Shown: positions 53,313 to 62,654, counted from the stretch's first letter. The stretch: DNA of 64,000 bases from UBA8337 sp937907245 (GCA_965219485.1 OZ244774.1:434001-498000); one strand, 5' to 3'. Notes: generated by a model not told the origin, from the letters alone. Made by a program: numbers and translations.

Positions 53313-54110
53313 ATGACCATGCTGGAAGTTTCCCAGCAGGGACACATAGTTACCCTGACCATCAACCGGCCCGATATGCGTAATGCATTAGGGGAACCGG
53401 GAGATGGTCAGGTTTTTTTTGAAACGATTGCCAAAATCAACGCCGACCGAAATATCCGTTGTGTTATTTTAACGGGCGCTGGCTCGGCATTTTCTGCCGG
53501 TGGCAATATCAAAGCCATGCAAAATCGCGAAGTCCCCTTTAAGGGCCCCGCCATGCATGTGGCCGATGGCTATCGTCGCGGCATCCACCAAATCGTCAAA
53601 AGCCTTTGGGGGCTAGAAGTGCCAGCCATTGCCGCCGTCAATGGCCCGGCCATCGGATTGGGCAATGATGTGGCTTGTTTGTGCGATATACGCATTGCCT
53701 CCGAAAAAGCGATATTTGGCGCGACGTTTTTAAAAATTGGCCTCATTCCGGGCGATGGCGGCGCATGGTTATTGCCGCGCATCATCGGCAGCGCCCGCGC
53801 CTCGGAATTATTGTTCACGGGCAATACGGTTTCCGCCGAGACCGCTCTGGACTGGGGTCTTGTGTCGCAAGTAGTTTCGGATGACAAATTACTTGAAACT
53901 GCGCATGATATGGCAAATGACATTGTCCGCCAAAGCAGCGAATCTTTGCGTGCCGCAAAACGTCTTATGCGTCACGGTCAGACCAGTGGATTTGAAACGG
54001 TCATGGAAATGTCAGCCAACGCACAGGCGCTCATGCATGTGAGCGAAGATCATTTAGAGGCAGTGTCGGCCATGTTCGAAAAGCGGCCGGCGGAGTATCA
54101 AGATAAATAA
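53313..54110 (+). CDS. Enoyl-CoA hydratase/isomerase family protein (PaaG-like crotonase)
   Basis: A 265-residue crotonase. Oxyanion-hole segments are AFSAGGNIKAMQ and VNGPAIGLGNDVACLCDIRIAS. The position of rat E144 is D and that of E164 is F; instead D occurs in GLIPGDGGAWLLPRIIG, as in PaaG-type isomerases. Tight coupling to two dehydrogenases and a third downstream places it in one beta-oxidation-like pathway. Confidence 0.88.
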   Translation: MTMLEVSQQGHIVTLTINRPDMRNALGEPGDGQVFFETIAKINADRNIRCVILTGAGSAFSAGGNIKAMQNREVPFKGPAMHVADGYRRGIHQIVKSLWGLEVPAIAAVNGPAIGLGNDVACLCDIRIASEKAIFGATFLKIGLIPGDGGAWLLPRIIGSARASELLFTGNTVSAETALDWGLVSQVVSDDKLLETAHDMANDIVRQSSESLRAAKRLMRHGQTSGFETVMEMSANAQALMHVSEDHLEAVSAMFEKRPAEYQDK

Positions 54111-54134
54111 TCGTAAAACCAATAGGAGAGAACG

Positions 54135-54431
54135 ATGAAAGTAGGATATGTAGCCACGTTGAAAGTGGTAGACGGAAAGCAGGCTGAATTTGAAGCCGCG
54201 TTTGCAAATATGCAAGCTGCCGTAAAAGCCGATGAGCCAGGCACGTTGCAATATGACTTGTGCCAAGATGAGGCTGACGCCACCACCTATCGCGTGATGG
54301 AACAATATGAAAATCTAGACGCACGTAAAGTGCATGGTAAATCAGCAGCCTTTGGCGCTGCTGCGGCACCTTTGGGCGCCGGTGTAATGGCAGGCGCACC
54401 CGACGTCGTGCCTGTAAAAATGATTGGTTAG
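54135..54431 (+). CDS. Antibiotic-biosynthesis-monooxygenase (ABM) domain protein
   Basis: A 98-residue ferredoxin-like alpha/beta domain of the ABM/YgiN type. It has VVDGKQAEFEAAFANMQAAVKADEPGTLQYDL and the EQYENLDARKVHGKSAAF stretch. Members include quinone or anthrone monooxygenases without cofactor, and many of unknown role. It has AGGAGAG before the ATG and lies between crotonase and dehydrogenase genes. Confidence 0.86.
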   Translation: MKVGYVATLKVVDGKQAEFEAAFANMQAAVKADEPGTLQYDLCQDEADATTYRVMEQYENLDARKVHGKSAAFGAAAAPLGAGVMAGAPDVVPVKMIG

Positions 54432-54440
54432 GAGACAGTT

Positions 54441-55652
54441 ATGGACCTCAGTTATAGTGCAGAAGACAATGCTTTCCGCGAGGAAGTGCGTGCCTTTATC
54501 AAAGAAGCTTTTACGCCAGATATTCAGCGCGAATGCGAGCGTTCGAAGAACGGTTACATCTCGAAAGATTTGCACATTACATGGCAAAAGCGTTTGTACG
54601 AAAAAGGTTGGGCCGCGCCTAACTGGCCAGTAGAACATGGTGGTGCGGGCTTCACGCCGACGCAAAAATTCATCTACACGCATGAAATGGAAGCTGCCGG
54701 TGCGCCGCACACAATTCCATTTGGCATGACGATGGTTGCGCCGGTCATTATGAAGTTTGGTACCGAAGAGCAAAAAGCTCAATACCTGCCAGATATTCTA
54801 GCCTCCAATGTATGGTGGTGTCAGGGGTATTCCGAGCCAGGTTCGGGTTCCGATTTGGCTTCCTTGCAAATGAAAGCTGAAGATAAAGGCGATCATTTCC
54901 TCTGCAATGGTTCGAAAATTTGGACCTCCATGGCGCAACATGCTGACATGATTTTCTGTCTCGTTCGTACCTCGAATGAAGGCAAGCGTCAGCAAGGTAT
55001 TTCCTTTATCCTCATCGACATGAATACGCCGGGCGTGAGTGTTGCCCCGTTGATTACTCTGGATGGCCCTGCCAAGGACCAGCAAGAGATCAACCAAGTA
55101 TTCTTTGAAGATGTGAAAGTGCCAAAAGAAAACCTCGTTGGGAACCTCAACGAAGGTTGGACCTGCGCCAAATATCTACTGGAATTTGAACGCGGCAACC
55201 CCTATTCGGGCGGTCTGCATCGCACACTCGATAAAGTTCGTGAAATGGCTGGCGAAATTGAAGCCGATGGCGCGCACCTTATCGACAATGCCGATTTTAA
55301 CGCCAAATTGGCTGATCTCGAGCGCCAAGTTATGGTGATGGAAGCGACCGAGCTGCGTATCTTCTCTGATGTGAGTGCGGGCGATAACATTGGCCCAGGC
55401 TCATCGTCGATGCTGAAAACGCGCGGCACGGAGCTACAAAAAGATGTGTCCGAACTTGCTATGGAAGCGATTGGTCAATATGGCCTGCCTTTCGTAGAAG
55501 ACACGCTGGCTTCGACCAATGAGAGCGATATCGGCATGGCCGGTGCTGCGCCCATTACCCCGCGCTACTTCAACGTTCGCAAGACCTCCATTTATGCAGG
55601 TTCGAACGAAATTCAGCGCAACATTATTGCGAAGGCTGTCTTGGGTCTGTAA
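54441..55652 (+). CDS. Acyl-CoA dehydrogenase, alpha-type subunit (third of the block)
   Basis: A 403-residue dehydrogenase close in layout to that at 50962-52149: GYSEPGSGSDLASLQM, SKIWTSMAQHADMIF, and RKTSIYAGSNEIQRNIIAKAVLGL. No beta-type partner follows; it may share the one at 52182. It has AGGAGAC before its ATG and ends in front of a strong terminator. Confidence 0.88.
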   Translation: MDLSYSAEDNAFREEVRAFIKEAFTPDIQRECERSKNGYISKDLHITWQKRLYEKGWAAPNWPVEHGGAGFTPTQKFIYTHEMEAAGAPHTIPFGMTMVAPVIMKFGTEEQKAQYLPDILASNVWWCQGYSEPGSGSDLASLQMKAEDKGDHFLCNGSKIWTSMAQHADMIFCLVRTSNEGKRQQGISFILIDMNTPGVSVAPLITLDGPAKDQQEINQVFFEDVKVPKENLVGNLNEGWTCAKYLLEFERGNPYSGGLHRTLDKVREMAGEIEADGAHLIDNADFNAKLADLERQVMVMEATELRIFSDVSAGDNIGPGSSSMLKTRGTELQKDVSELAMEAIGQYGLPFVEDTLASTNESDIGMAGAAPITPRYFNVRKTSIYAGSNEIQRNIIAKAVLGL

Positions 55653-55676
55653 GTCCCTTCAGCCAGCAACAAGATT

Positions 55677-55704
55677 AAGGGCGTTCTTCGGAGCGCCCTT
55701 TTTT
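55677..55704 (+). terminator. Intrinsic terminator of the dehydrogenase operon
   Basis: AAGGGCGTTC pairs with GAGCGCCCTT (one G-T pair) around the very stable C(TTCG)G tetraloop, followed by TTTT. It lies between two convergent operons and ends just before the stop of the antiporter gene. Confidence 0.92.
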
Positions 55705-55705
55705 G

Positions 55706-57409
55706 TTACATAACGTGGCGAAGGGTGAGCATGAGGGCAAACATGGCGAGGAAGATACCTGCGGCTGAACCGATGGATGAAATGCCAGACACCAATCCGC
55801 TTTCGCGGCTGGCCTGTTCGCTAAGTCTCAGGGCCTGCAAAACGCCGCGTTTCAATCCGCCCAGAACCACCAACCACAATCGCAAAACAGGCCCAGCAAT
55901 GGCCATGGTTACGCGCGGCAAAGCCCGTCGAAACAGCCAATCGGTATTTAAAACGCTGGTATCCACGGCGACCGAATAAAGCCCGCGCATCGACAAGACA
56001 ACGAAGCCCAGCCCCGCGAAGAACAGCAATTGCAATTCTCCCAGCACATAGCCAGTTTTCCAAACTTCATAGCGTGCACCATAGGGCAGCAACGCATATA
56101 ACGGCTCGGGATAGACCCCTATGCCTAAGCAAAGTGTCGCCGCAAGCCCCATGGCAATCAACATGCCCAGCGGGGCTTCTTGTGCTTTCACCGGCTTGGC
56201 GGCAGGGCCGAAGAAGGGCAGATAAACTGCCTTTACAAAGATGTGCTGCACGGCACCGACGGTGGCAAAAACCATCGCCAGCCAGACGAAGAAATAACCT
56301 TCCTTGGCCACCGCGCCCAGAGTGAAAGACTTGGTCACAAAACCAGAGAACAGCGGGAAGCTGATAATCGATAGCGCGCCGACAGTGCAAAAAATGGCGG
56401 TCAAGGGCATGGATTTCCACAAAGCCCCCAACTCGCTGGCTTTTGCTGTCCCCGTGCGATGCAATACCGCGCCGAGCGCCATAAACAAAAGCCCTTGATA
56501 AATCGTGCTGGCAAAAGCATGGGCCACGGTGCCGTTGATGGCTAATTGCGTTCCGATGCCGATGCCGATGACCATAAAGCCAAGTTGGTTGTTCAGCGAA
56601 TAGGCCAGCATGCGGCGCAAATCATTTTCAATGGCGGCGAAGAATACCGGCAAGACAGCCATTACCGCGCCAATATAAATCAGCGGTGTGAAGCCAGCAA
56701 AGCAAAGCGCCAGCATGTAAATTGCCAATTTGGTGGTGAAGGCCGAGAGCATCACCGTGCCAGTAACCGAAGCCTCTGGATAAGCATCTTGCAGCCAGCC
56801 ATTGACCAAGGGGAAAGCGGCTTTAATGCCAAAGGCGATAAGCAGGCAAAGACCGGCAGGGGTTAGCGCGTCGATGGCTTGGATGGTCAGCCCCGTGCCA
56901 TCGCGCCATAACATCACCGCGCCGGCCAAGAGTAATACGCCAGAGCCCACTTGCATGAGCAAATAGCGCATGGCGGCACCCAGCGTGCGCGAGCTATGGC
57001 CCGCCAAAACCAAGAAGACGGAAGTAACCGCGGTTAGTTCCCAATAGAGGAAGAGCGTAAGAAAATCGCCAGCAAAGAGAGCCGCAATGGCCGCGCCCGC
57101 ATAGGCCAGTCCGGCCGCCGCTGTGGTTTTATTGGGGTCGTGCATGGCATAAAAAACATTGAGCGCCGCGGCCAGATGAAACACTAAGGCGAAGGGCTTG
57201 GTCATCGCTTCGGCGCGCACCAAAATAAGCTCTAATCCGCCCAGATTTGCGGTGGAATGAACCCCCGTTTCTATGCCAAAAGTGAGATAGCCCGACACGG
57301 CGATGAGCGCCAACATATAGGCTTGGCGTGGCGCATGGGGCAGCACAGGCACAAGAAGCGCGCCGACGATAAGCATAATGCCTGGAATGGAAAGCAGCAT
57401 ATCGAGCAT
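55706..57409 (-). CDS. MrpD-like antiporter/complex I proton-channel subunit (third copy)
   Basis: A 567-residue membrane protein of the NuoL/M/N-MrpA/D family with about 14 helices. The functional charges are in place: E124 in LYWELTAVTSVF (helix 5), K196 in GIKAAFPLVNGWL (helix 7) and K227 in FTTKLAIYML (helix 8). Its C-terminus has an extra 100-residue part with more helices. It touches the preceding 85-residue gene (TAA/ATG without gap). It is the last gene of the antiporter operon. Confidence 0.85.
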   Translation of the reverse strand: MLDMLLSIPGIMLIVGALLVPVLPHAPRQAYMLALIAVSGYLTFGIETGVHSTANLGGLELILVRAEAMTKPFALVFHLAAALNVFYAMHDPNKTTAAAGLAYAGAAIAALFAGDFLTLFLYWELTAVTSVFLVLAGHSSRTLGAAMRYLLMQVGSGVLLLAGAVMLWRDGTGLTIQAIDALTPAGLCLLIAFGIKAAFPLVNGWLQDAYPEASVTGTVMLSAFTTKLAIYMLALCFAGFTPLIYIGAVMAVLPVFFAAIENDLRRMLAYSLNNQLGFMVIGIGIGTQLAINGTVAHAFASTIYQGLLFMALGAVLHRTGTAKASELGALWKSMPLTAIFCTVGALSIISFPLFSGFVTKSFTLGAVAKEGYFFVWLAMVFATVGAVQHIFVKAVYLPFFGPAAKPVKAQEAPLGMLIAMGLAATLCLGIGVYPEPLYALLPYGARYEVWKTGYVLGELQLLFFAGLGFVVLSMRGLYSVAVDTSVLNTDWLFRRALPRVTMAIAGPVLRLWLVVLGGLKRGVLQALRLSEQASRESGLVSGISSIGSAAGIFLAMFALMLTLRHVM

Positions 57410-57667
57410 TTACGCGTCTCCCTCTGGCGTGTCGTAATAATCGACGGGGCGGGTGACGAATTTAGCCACCAGCCAACTGCCAGCGATAATCAGCCCGAAA
57501 GCGAGAAAACCAAAAATCGCAAAGAACAAAGGCGTCGCCTCCAGCGCAAAATAAGCGTGACGATGCAAAATAAACTCAGCGATGGCCAGCACAGCACATA
57601 CGCCCAGCAGAGCGCTAAGCCAAGAAACGGAAACCAGAGCCGTTTGTGGTGTTTTTTGTTTCGCCAT
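57410..57667 (-). CDS. Two-helix membrane protein in the antiporter operon, unknown
   Basis: An 85-residue protein with two membrane segments (about 14-34 and 44-68), a short basic start and an acidic C-terminal tail (DYYDTPEGDA). I recognise no family. It is 2 bases after one antiporter gene and abuts the next, so it is a subunit candidate. It does not match MrpC, F or G. Confidence 0.6.
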   Translation of the reverse strand: MAKQKTPQTALVSVSWLSALLGVCAVLAIAEFILHRHAYFALEATPLFFAIFGFLAFGLIIAGSWLVAKFVTRPVDYYDTPEGDA

Positions 57668-57669
57668 AT

Positions 57670-59106
57670 CTAGCCTCCAAAATCTAGGATGAGAAGGTCG
57701 ACGGCAAAAAACAGCGCTAACGATAAGAGGGCCGTGATCGACAGGGGAATGAGCATGGCGACAGGCGCTTCCTTGATGCCAATGATTTTATGCGTCGGCG
57801 CCGCGAAGAAACCGCGAATAACAATCTCGCCGAGGTAAACCAAGTTCAACAGCGAGGACACCATCAAGACACCCAGCACCACAAGGTAGCCATTGTCTAG
57901 CGCGCCGCCCATCAGCATGAATTTAGACCAAGCCCCGGCCAGAGGTGGAACGCCGATAATCGACAAAGCGGCCAAGGCAAAAGCGCCATAGGTAATCGGC
58001 ATGGTGCGGCCCAGCCCGTTCATATCTTTAATGTCGGTGAGGTGGTGGGCGACATAAATCGCGCCGGCGCAGAAGAACAAAGTAATTTTACCCGCCCCGT
58101 GTGCCGCAATATGCAAGGCAGCGCCAGAAGCCGCCAGCGGCGTCGCAAGCGCTGCGCCCATAACGATATACCCCAATTGACTGACGGTCGAATAGGCGAG
58201 GCGTGCCTTCAAATTGGTCTTGGTCATGGCCACTATCGAGGCGGCTAGAATAGAGAAGCTTGCCACCCAAACCAGCCATTCGCTGCCGCCAGTTTCTTTC
58301 AAGAAATCAATGCCGAAAATATAAACGCTGACTTTCAACACGGTAAACACGCCCGCTTTCACCACGGCCACAGCGTGCAGCAAAGCACTGACCGGCGTGG
58401 GCGCCACCATGGCCGCTGGCAACCAACGGTGTAGCGGCATAAGCGCCGCCTTGCCAATGCCAAAAGCAAATAGAGCCAAAAGGGGTGGCACATAAAACGG
58501 ATCTATTTTGCTGGCCAGAATACCGCCCGAGACAAAGTCTAGCGTGCCCGCCATAGCCCAAACGCCGAGGACGCCAAACAGCAAGAAGACGATAGAACTT
58601 GAAACCAAAATACCAAGATAGACGCGCCCAGCTTTCAAAGCCGCCTCATCGCCCTTATGGGTAACCAGTGGATAGGTTGAGAAAGTCAGCATTTCGTAAA
58701 ACACAAACAGCGTCAGCAAATTGCCCGACAAGGCAATGCCCATGGTGGCGTGAATGGCCACGGCGTAGAAGAACATAAAGCGCGTGTGGTTTTTCTCTTT
58801 GGCGCCGCGCATATAGCCGATGGTGTAAAGCGTTGCCAAAGGCCATAGCGTGCCTGCCACGAGGGCAAATAATTTACCCAAAGGCTCGGGCGTGAACGTC
58901 AGGGTCAGCCCGGGCGCCAGCTCCACCAGCGTCAGGCTGGCGCCGGTCGGTAAAAGGTAAAGCTGAAAGGCCGCCGCTGCGCTTAAAAGCCCTAGCAGGA
59001 CCGCTTGTCCATCGCGCAAATTCGGCTGATTGCGGAACACCAAAACCAAGGCCGAGGCCAATAGCGGCAGACCGAGAAGGGCATAAATTAGATTTTCAGC
59101 CGACAT
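57670..59106 (-). CDS. MrpD-like antiporter/complex I proton-channel subunit (second copy)
   Basis: A 478-residue NuoM/MrpD-type membrane protein. The charges are E138 in FVFYEMLTFSTYPLV, K219 in FGIGKAALMPLHRWLP and K250 in HAVAVVKAGVF. The sequence APTPVSALLHAVAVVKAG is closer to NuoL/HyfB than to MrpD proper. It overlaps the previous gene by one base. Confidence 0.88.
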   Translation of the reverse strand: MSAENLIYALLGLPLLASALVLVFRNQPNLRDGQAVLLGLLSAAAAFQLYLLPTGASLTLVELAPGLTLTFTPEPLGKLFALVAGTLWPLATLYTIGYMRGAKEKNHTRFMFFYAVAIHATMGIALSGNLLTLFVFYEMLTFSTYPLVTHKGDEAALKAGRVYLGILVSSSIVFLLFGVLGVWAMAGTLDFVSGGILASKIDPFYVPPLLALFAFGIGKAALMPLHRWLPAAMVAPTPVSALLHAVAVVKAGVFTVLKVSVYIFGIDFLKETGGSEWLVWVASFSILAASIVAMTKTNLKARLAYSTVSQLGYIVMGAALATPLAASGAALHIAAHGAGKITLFFCAGAIYVAHHLTDIKDMNGLGRTMPITYGAFALAALSIIGVPPLAGAWSKFMLMGGALDNGYLVVLGVLMVSSLLNLVYLGEIVIRGFFAAPTHKIIGIKEAPVAMLIPLSITALLSLALFFAVDLLILDFGG

Positions 59107-60599
59107 TAGTTAGCCCCCATAGTAGAGGGGATAAACACATGCGCCGCGGCAAAAGCAGCTTCGACCAGAGGGGTTGCGTAAATACCAAACCCGAGGGTGG
59201 CGAAGACCATAATCCAAGCTGGAACATATTGGCTGGCCGTCTCGCTCAGCTCCGGTGCGCCAGCCGGGCGCGGTTGCAACCAAGCGGCCTCAATTATTTT
59301 CCAAACATAAGCCAGAGCCAAAGCGGAGCTAATAAAAGTTAGCCCAGCCAAGAGCCAGAAATTTTGTTCCAGCAGCGCGCGCACGAGATAGACTTTCGAA
59401 ATGAAACCAGCCGTCAACGGCACGCCGATGAGCGCCAAGCCACCAAAAAGAATGGCAGTCATGGTGATGGGTATTTGTTTGCCGGCCCCTTGAATGGTGC
59501 CCATGGTGGCGCGTCCGGCTTGGGCGGCAATCATGCCGATGGCCAAAAACAAAGCGCCTTTCATCAATGCGTGGTTGAACAAATGCAAGAAGGCGGCGGC
59601 CAGTCCGGTGGCGCTCATGGCGCCAATGCCGATGGCCATATAGCCAAGCTGCGCGATGGAAGACTGGGCGAATAATTTTTTCAAATCCGTCTCAACGATT
59701 GCCGCCAAAGTGCCCACGAAGGCGCCGGCAATACCAAGCGTCAATATGGCGAGCCCCACGGCATCGGCCAAGCCAGGGAACTCGACGCCAAAGACGCCGA
59801 AAATCAGACGGATAAGCACATAGACCGAAACTTTGGTGGCGGTAGAGGCCATGAGCGCCGTTACCGCCGAAGGCGCATGGGCGTAGGCAGGCACCAACCA
59901 GAAGTGCAGGGGAAACAGTGCCATTTTCAAAAACAGACCCAGTGCGATGAAAGCCATGGCGGTAAAGACGGCGCGCGTTTCTTCAACTTGGGGCAATCGC
60001 TCGGCCAAGTCGGCGAGGTTTAACGTACCCGTCAGCATGTAAAGCAAGCCGAGGCCAATTACATAGAAAGTGGCGCCAACCGTGCCAAGAATAAGATAAT
60101 TAAACGCCGCAGGTAAAGCGCGTCGGTCGCGCCCCGAGCCCATGGCCACCAGCGCATAGGCCGAAAGCGACGAGATTTCGAGGAAGACGAAAATATTAAA
60201 CGCATCGCCAGTGGTCACTTGGCCCAACATGCCGGCAATGGTCAGCAGCCAAGCGGCGTAGAAAAGCGAATGGTCGCGTGGGTCAATTTCGGCGGCCACC
60301 AATTGGCGTGCCGCCAAAGTGGCAATAAAACCGACGCCACTAATCACCGGCAAAACCAGCGCGCTGGCGGCGTCAATGACATAGACAATGCCGATAGGCG
60401 CAGCCCAATTGCCAAGTTCATAGACCATGGTTGTGCCAAGCGCGCGCTGCTCGAGGAATAAGGCAATCGAGATTAAAAACGCGGTGCCCGTGGTAATAAA
60501 GGCGATACCCCAAGCGACATCCCGCCCGCGCAACATGGCGGCGAAAGGCGCGGCCAAAAGCGGCAAAAGAACTTGCAAGATAGGAAGGTGTTGCATCAT
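59106..60599 (-). CDS. mnhD: Mrp/Mnh Na+/H+ antiporter subunit D
   Basis: A 497-residue MrpD. The key residues are E141 in FVFLEISSLSAYALVA, K225 in GLFLKMALFPLHFWLVPAYAHAP and K256 in STATKVSVYVLIR. The motif LHFWLVPAYAHAPSAVTALM is the usual form. About 14 helices. It overlaps mnhC by four bases. Confidence 0.93.
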   Translation of the reverse strand: MMQHLPILQVLLPLLAAPFAAMLRGRDVAWGIAFITTGTAFLISIALFLEQRALGTTMVYELGNWAAPIGIVYVIDAASALVLPVISGVGFIATLAARQLVAAEIDPRDHSLFYAAWLLTIAGMLGQVTTGDAFNIFVFLEISSLSAYALVAMGSGRDRRALPAAFNYLILGTVGATFYVIGLGLLYMLTGTLNLADLAERLPQVEETRAVFTAMAFIALGLFLKMALFPLHFWLVPAYAHAPSAVTALMASTATKVSVYVLIRLIFGVFGVEFPGLADAVGLAILTLGIAGAFVGTLAAIVETDLKKLFAQSSIAQLGYMAIGIGAMSATGLAAAFLHLFNHALMKGALFLAIGMIAAQAGRATMGTIQGAGKQIPITMTAILFGGLALIGVPLTAGFISKVYLVRALLEQNFWLLAGLTFISSALALAYVWKIIEAAWLQPRPAGAPELSETASQYVPAWIMVFATLGFGIYATPLVEAAFAAAHVFIPSTMGAN

Positions 60600-60979
60600 G
60601 AGGTCTCTTCCTCATCGTCTAACATGGCAATAATGTCATCATCTTCAATCGAGCCAAAGCTCTCTTGGATGCGGATAATCAGCGCATAGCCCACGGCCGT
60701 GGTAGATACGCCCACCACAATGGCGGTGAGAATAAGCACGTGCGGCAAGGGGTTGGAGTAAACGGTATTGGGATCGCCCGTTAAAATAGGCGCCGTGCCA
60801 TTGGCCACTTTTCCCATCGAAATATAAAGCATGAAGACGGAGGTCTGAAAAATATTCAGCCCGACGATTTTTTTCACCATATTGCCGCGCGCGATGACCG
60901 CGTAAAAGCCAATCATCATCAAAACGATAACCAAATAATAGTTCCACTGTCCAAGGATTGGGTCTAGCAGCGCACTCAT
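60596..60979 (-). CDS. mnhC: Mrp/Mnh antiporter subunit C (NuoK-like)
   Basis: A 127-residue three-helix subunit related to NuoK. Features are IVGLNIFQTSVFMLYISMG and the C-terminal LILTAIVVGVSTTAVGYALIIRIQE, ending in an acidic tail. It overlaps mnhB and mnhD by four bases. Confidence 0.93.
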   Translation of the reverse strand: MSALLDPILGQWNYYLVIVLMMIGFYAVIARGNMVKKIVGLNIFQTSVFMLYISMGKVANGTAPILTGDPNTVYSNPLPHVLILTAIVVGVSTTAVGYALIIRIQESFGSIEDDDIIAMLDDEEETS

Positions 60980-61458
60980 TTTTTCACCTTTTTGGAGGCG
61001 ACAACGCGGTCATGCGCATCTGATTTTGCGAGCAGGCGAATATGGTTTAAGCGGCCAGCGAAAGTGAAAAACAACATTACCATCACCGCCGCAACGGTAA
61101 GGCCAACACCAAATTCGACCAATAGAATGCCCAAATGCTGCCCCGCGATTGGGTCGTCGGAAAGCACGTTAAAGTTCAAAAAGTTTTCGCCCAACACCAT
61201 GCCGCCAACGCCGGTGAAGCCATATATCAAAACCCCGCCGCAAATTCCGATGAGGTTATATTTAGCGGGCCAAACATGGCGCCCCTTGTTGAGGCCGAAA
61301 ACGACGGCGTTCAAAACAAAAGCCGAGGCAAAAATAACGCCCGCCTGAAAGCCGCCGCCGGGCCCGTAATCGCCATGAAATTGCACATAAAGCGCGAACA
61401 ACATAACGGCGGGGATCATCACCTTGGCGACAACGCGAATGACAACATCATCCTGCAT
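60976..61458 (-). CDS. mnhB: Mrp/Mnh antiporter subunit B
   Basis: A 160-residue MrpB with four helices: the family motif FHGDYGPGGGFQAGVIFASA is at about 26-45, then FGVGLTVAAVMVMLFF. The ATG at 61458 has GGGGAG upstream and starts MQDDVVIRVVAKVMIP; the reading from 61524 adds 22 unlike residues. It overlaps the neighbouring genes by 4 and 11 bases. Confidence 0.93.
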   Translation of the reverse strand: MQDDVVIRVVAKVMIPAVMLFALYVQFHGDYGPGGGFQAGVIFASAFVLNAVVFGLNKGRHVWPAKYNLIGICGGVLIYGFTGVGGMVLGENFLNFNVLSDDPIAGQHLGILLVEFGVGLTVAAVMVMLFFTFAGRLNHIRLLAKSDAHDRVVASKKVKK

Positions 61459-62029
61459 CTTGGCTCCCCTTGTTTTTGCGTTTTGCTTTGCGCGATCCAT
61501 TGGCTGTGCGCGTATAGCCGCCAATAATCAGCAAGACCGCTAAAGCTGCGGTGAAAACCACCAGCGTTTCGCCAAAAGTATCAAAGCTGCGATAGCTGGC
61601 CAGCACGGAGGTTACAATATTGGGCACCCCAATAACTTCCTCGCTACCGATAATATATTCCGGCGCCACATGATTATGTATCGGTGCTTTTGGGTCGCCA
61701 AAATCTGGCAAATCCGAAACCGCTACCGCGAGCAGCAATCCGGTCAGCGTGGCAATAAACGCCGGCACCAAAGATATGGAGTGCGGTTTCTCTTCGGCCG
61801 GGACAAGAGATAAAGTCGCCAGTGCCAAAACAGTAGAGATGCCAGCGCCCACAGCCGCTTCGGTAAAAGCCACATCCACCGCATCTAGCACCACAAATTG
61901 GGCGGCGGCGACTAACGAAAAAGCACCCGATAACATCACCACGGCAAATAGCCGATGCAAGCGCAAAGCCAGAATGGCAATCAGCGCCAAGAGCGCGATA
62001 AGCGAAGCATTAACCAGGAAGCCAGCCAT
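61448..62029 (-). CDS. MrpA C-terminal/MbhD-MbhE-like antiporter subunit
   Basis: A 193-residue membrane protein: MbhD-type N-terminus (helices about 5-25, 30-50 and 55-75 with AVVMLSGAFSLVAAAQFVVLDAVDVAFTEAAVG) and MbhE-like C-terminus (helices about 90-110 and 155-178). In ordinary Mrp operons this is the C-terminal part of the large MrpA. Here it is a separate gene, and the proton-channel part of MrpA is absent. Confidence 0.85.
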   Translation of the reverse strand: MAGFLVNASLIALLALIAILALRLHRLFAVVMLSGAFSLVAAAQFVVLDAVDVAFTEAAVGAGISTVLALATLSLVPAEEKPHSISLVPAFIATLTGLLLAVAVSDLPDFGDPKAPIHNHVAPEYIIGSEEVIGVPNIVTSVLASYRSFDTFGETLVVFTAALAVLLIIGGYTRTANGSRKAKRKNKGSQDAG

Positions 62030-62361
62030 TATTTGCCTCCCCGTTTTTTCGATTTCATCTCGCCCTCAACCCCGGAAACACGTGCTGCGCGCGCAATCGC
62101 ATGGGTGGCCGTTGGGCTGGTCATCACCAATATAAACCCGATGAGCAGCAAGCGCACGCTCACCGTCCAGTCGGGTGACAGCAGCAATAAGCCAAACAGA
62201 ATAAGCCCCGCCCCGCCTGTATCGACGATGCCCGAGCCATGCATGCGTTGATAAATATCGCCCAAGCGCAACAGGCCCAGCGCGCCAAGGATGACACCAA
62301 GGCTACCTAGTGCAAGGCTAATATAGGCAATAATCTCGACGCCTTGGAACAGCCAACTCAT
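62029..62361 (-). CDS. mnhG: Mrp/Mnh antiporter subunit G
   Basis: A 110-residue MrpG: three helices and the family stretch GLLRLGDIYQRMHGSGIVDTGG. It overlaps mnhF by four bases and the next gene by one. Confidence 0.93.
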   Translation of the reverse strand: MSWLFQGVEIIAYISLALGSLGVILGALGLLRLGDIYQRMHGSGIVDTGGAGLILFGLLLLSPDWTVSVRLLLIGFILVMTSPTATHAIARAARVSGVEGEMKSKKRGGK

Positions 62362-62654
62362 GAGGCCTCCTCATCGGAAGTCGGCAGCGCATGATCGCCC
62401 AGCGTGCCAAAGCGGAAATATTTCAAAATCGCAATCGTGCCAATGAAATTAATCAGGGCATAGAGCAGCGCAATATCTAAAAACTCGGGGCGGCCATCGA
62501 AAAACCCATAAACCGATATCGCCAATACGGCCAAAGTGCCGATGGTGTTTACGGCCAAGACGCGGTCGAAAGGCGTCGGCCCTAAAGCGGCACGGGTGAT
62601 GGCCAGAACAAAGGCCACGCCGAGCGCAACGAGGGTGGCTGCCAAAAAGCTCAT
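62358..62654 (-). CDS. mnhF: Mrp/Mnh antiporter subunit F
   Basis: A 98-residue MrpF: three helices and the signature RAALGPTPFDRVLAVNTIGT, then FLDIALLYALINFIGTIAILKY. It overlaps mnhE and mnhG by four bases each. Confidence 0.94.
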   Translation of the reverse strand: MSFLAATLVALGVAFVLAITRAALGPTPFDRVLAVNTIGTLAVLAISVYGFFDGRPEFLDIALLYALINFIGTIAILKYFRFGTLGDHALPTSDEEAS

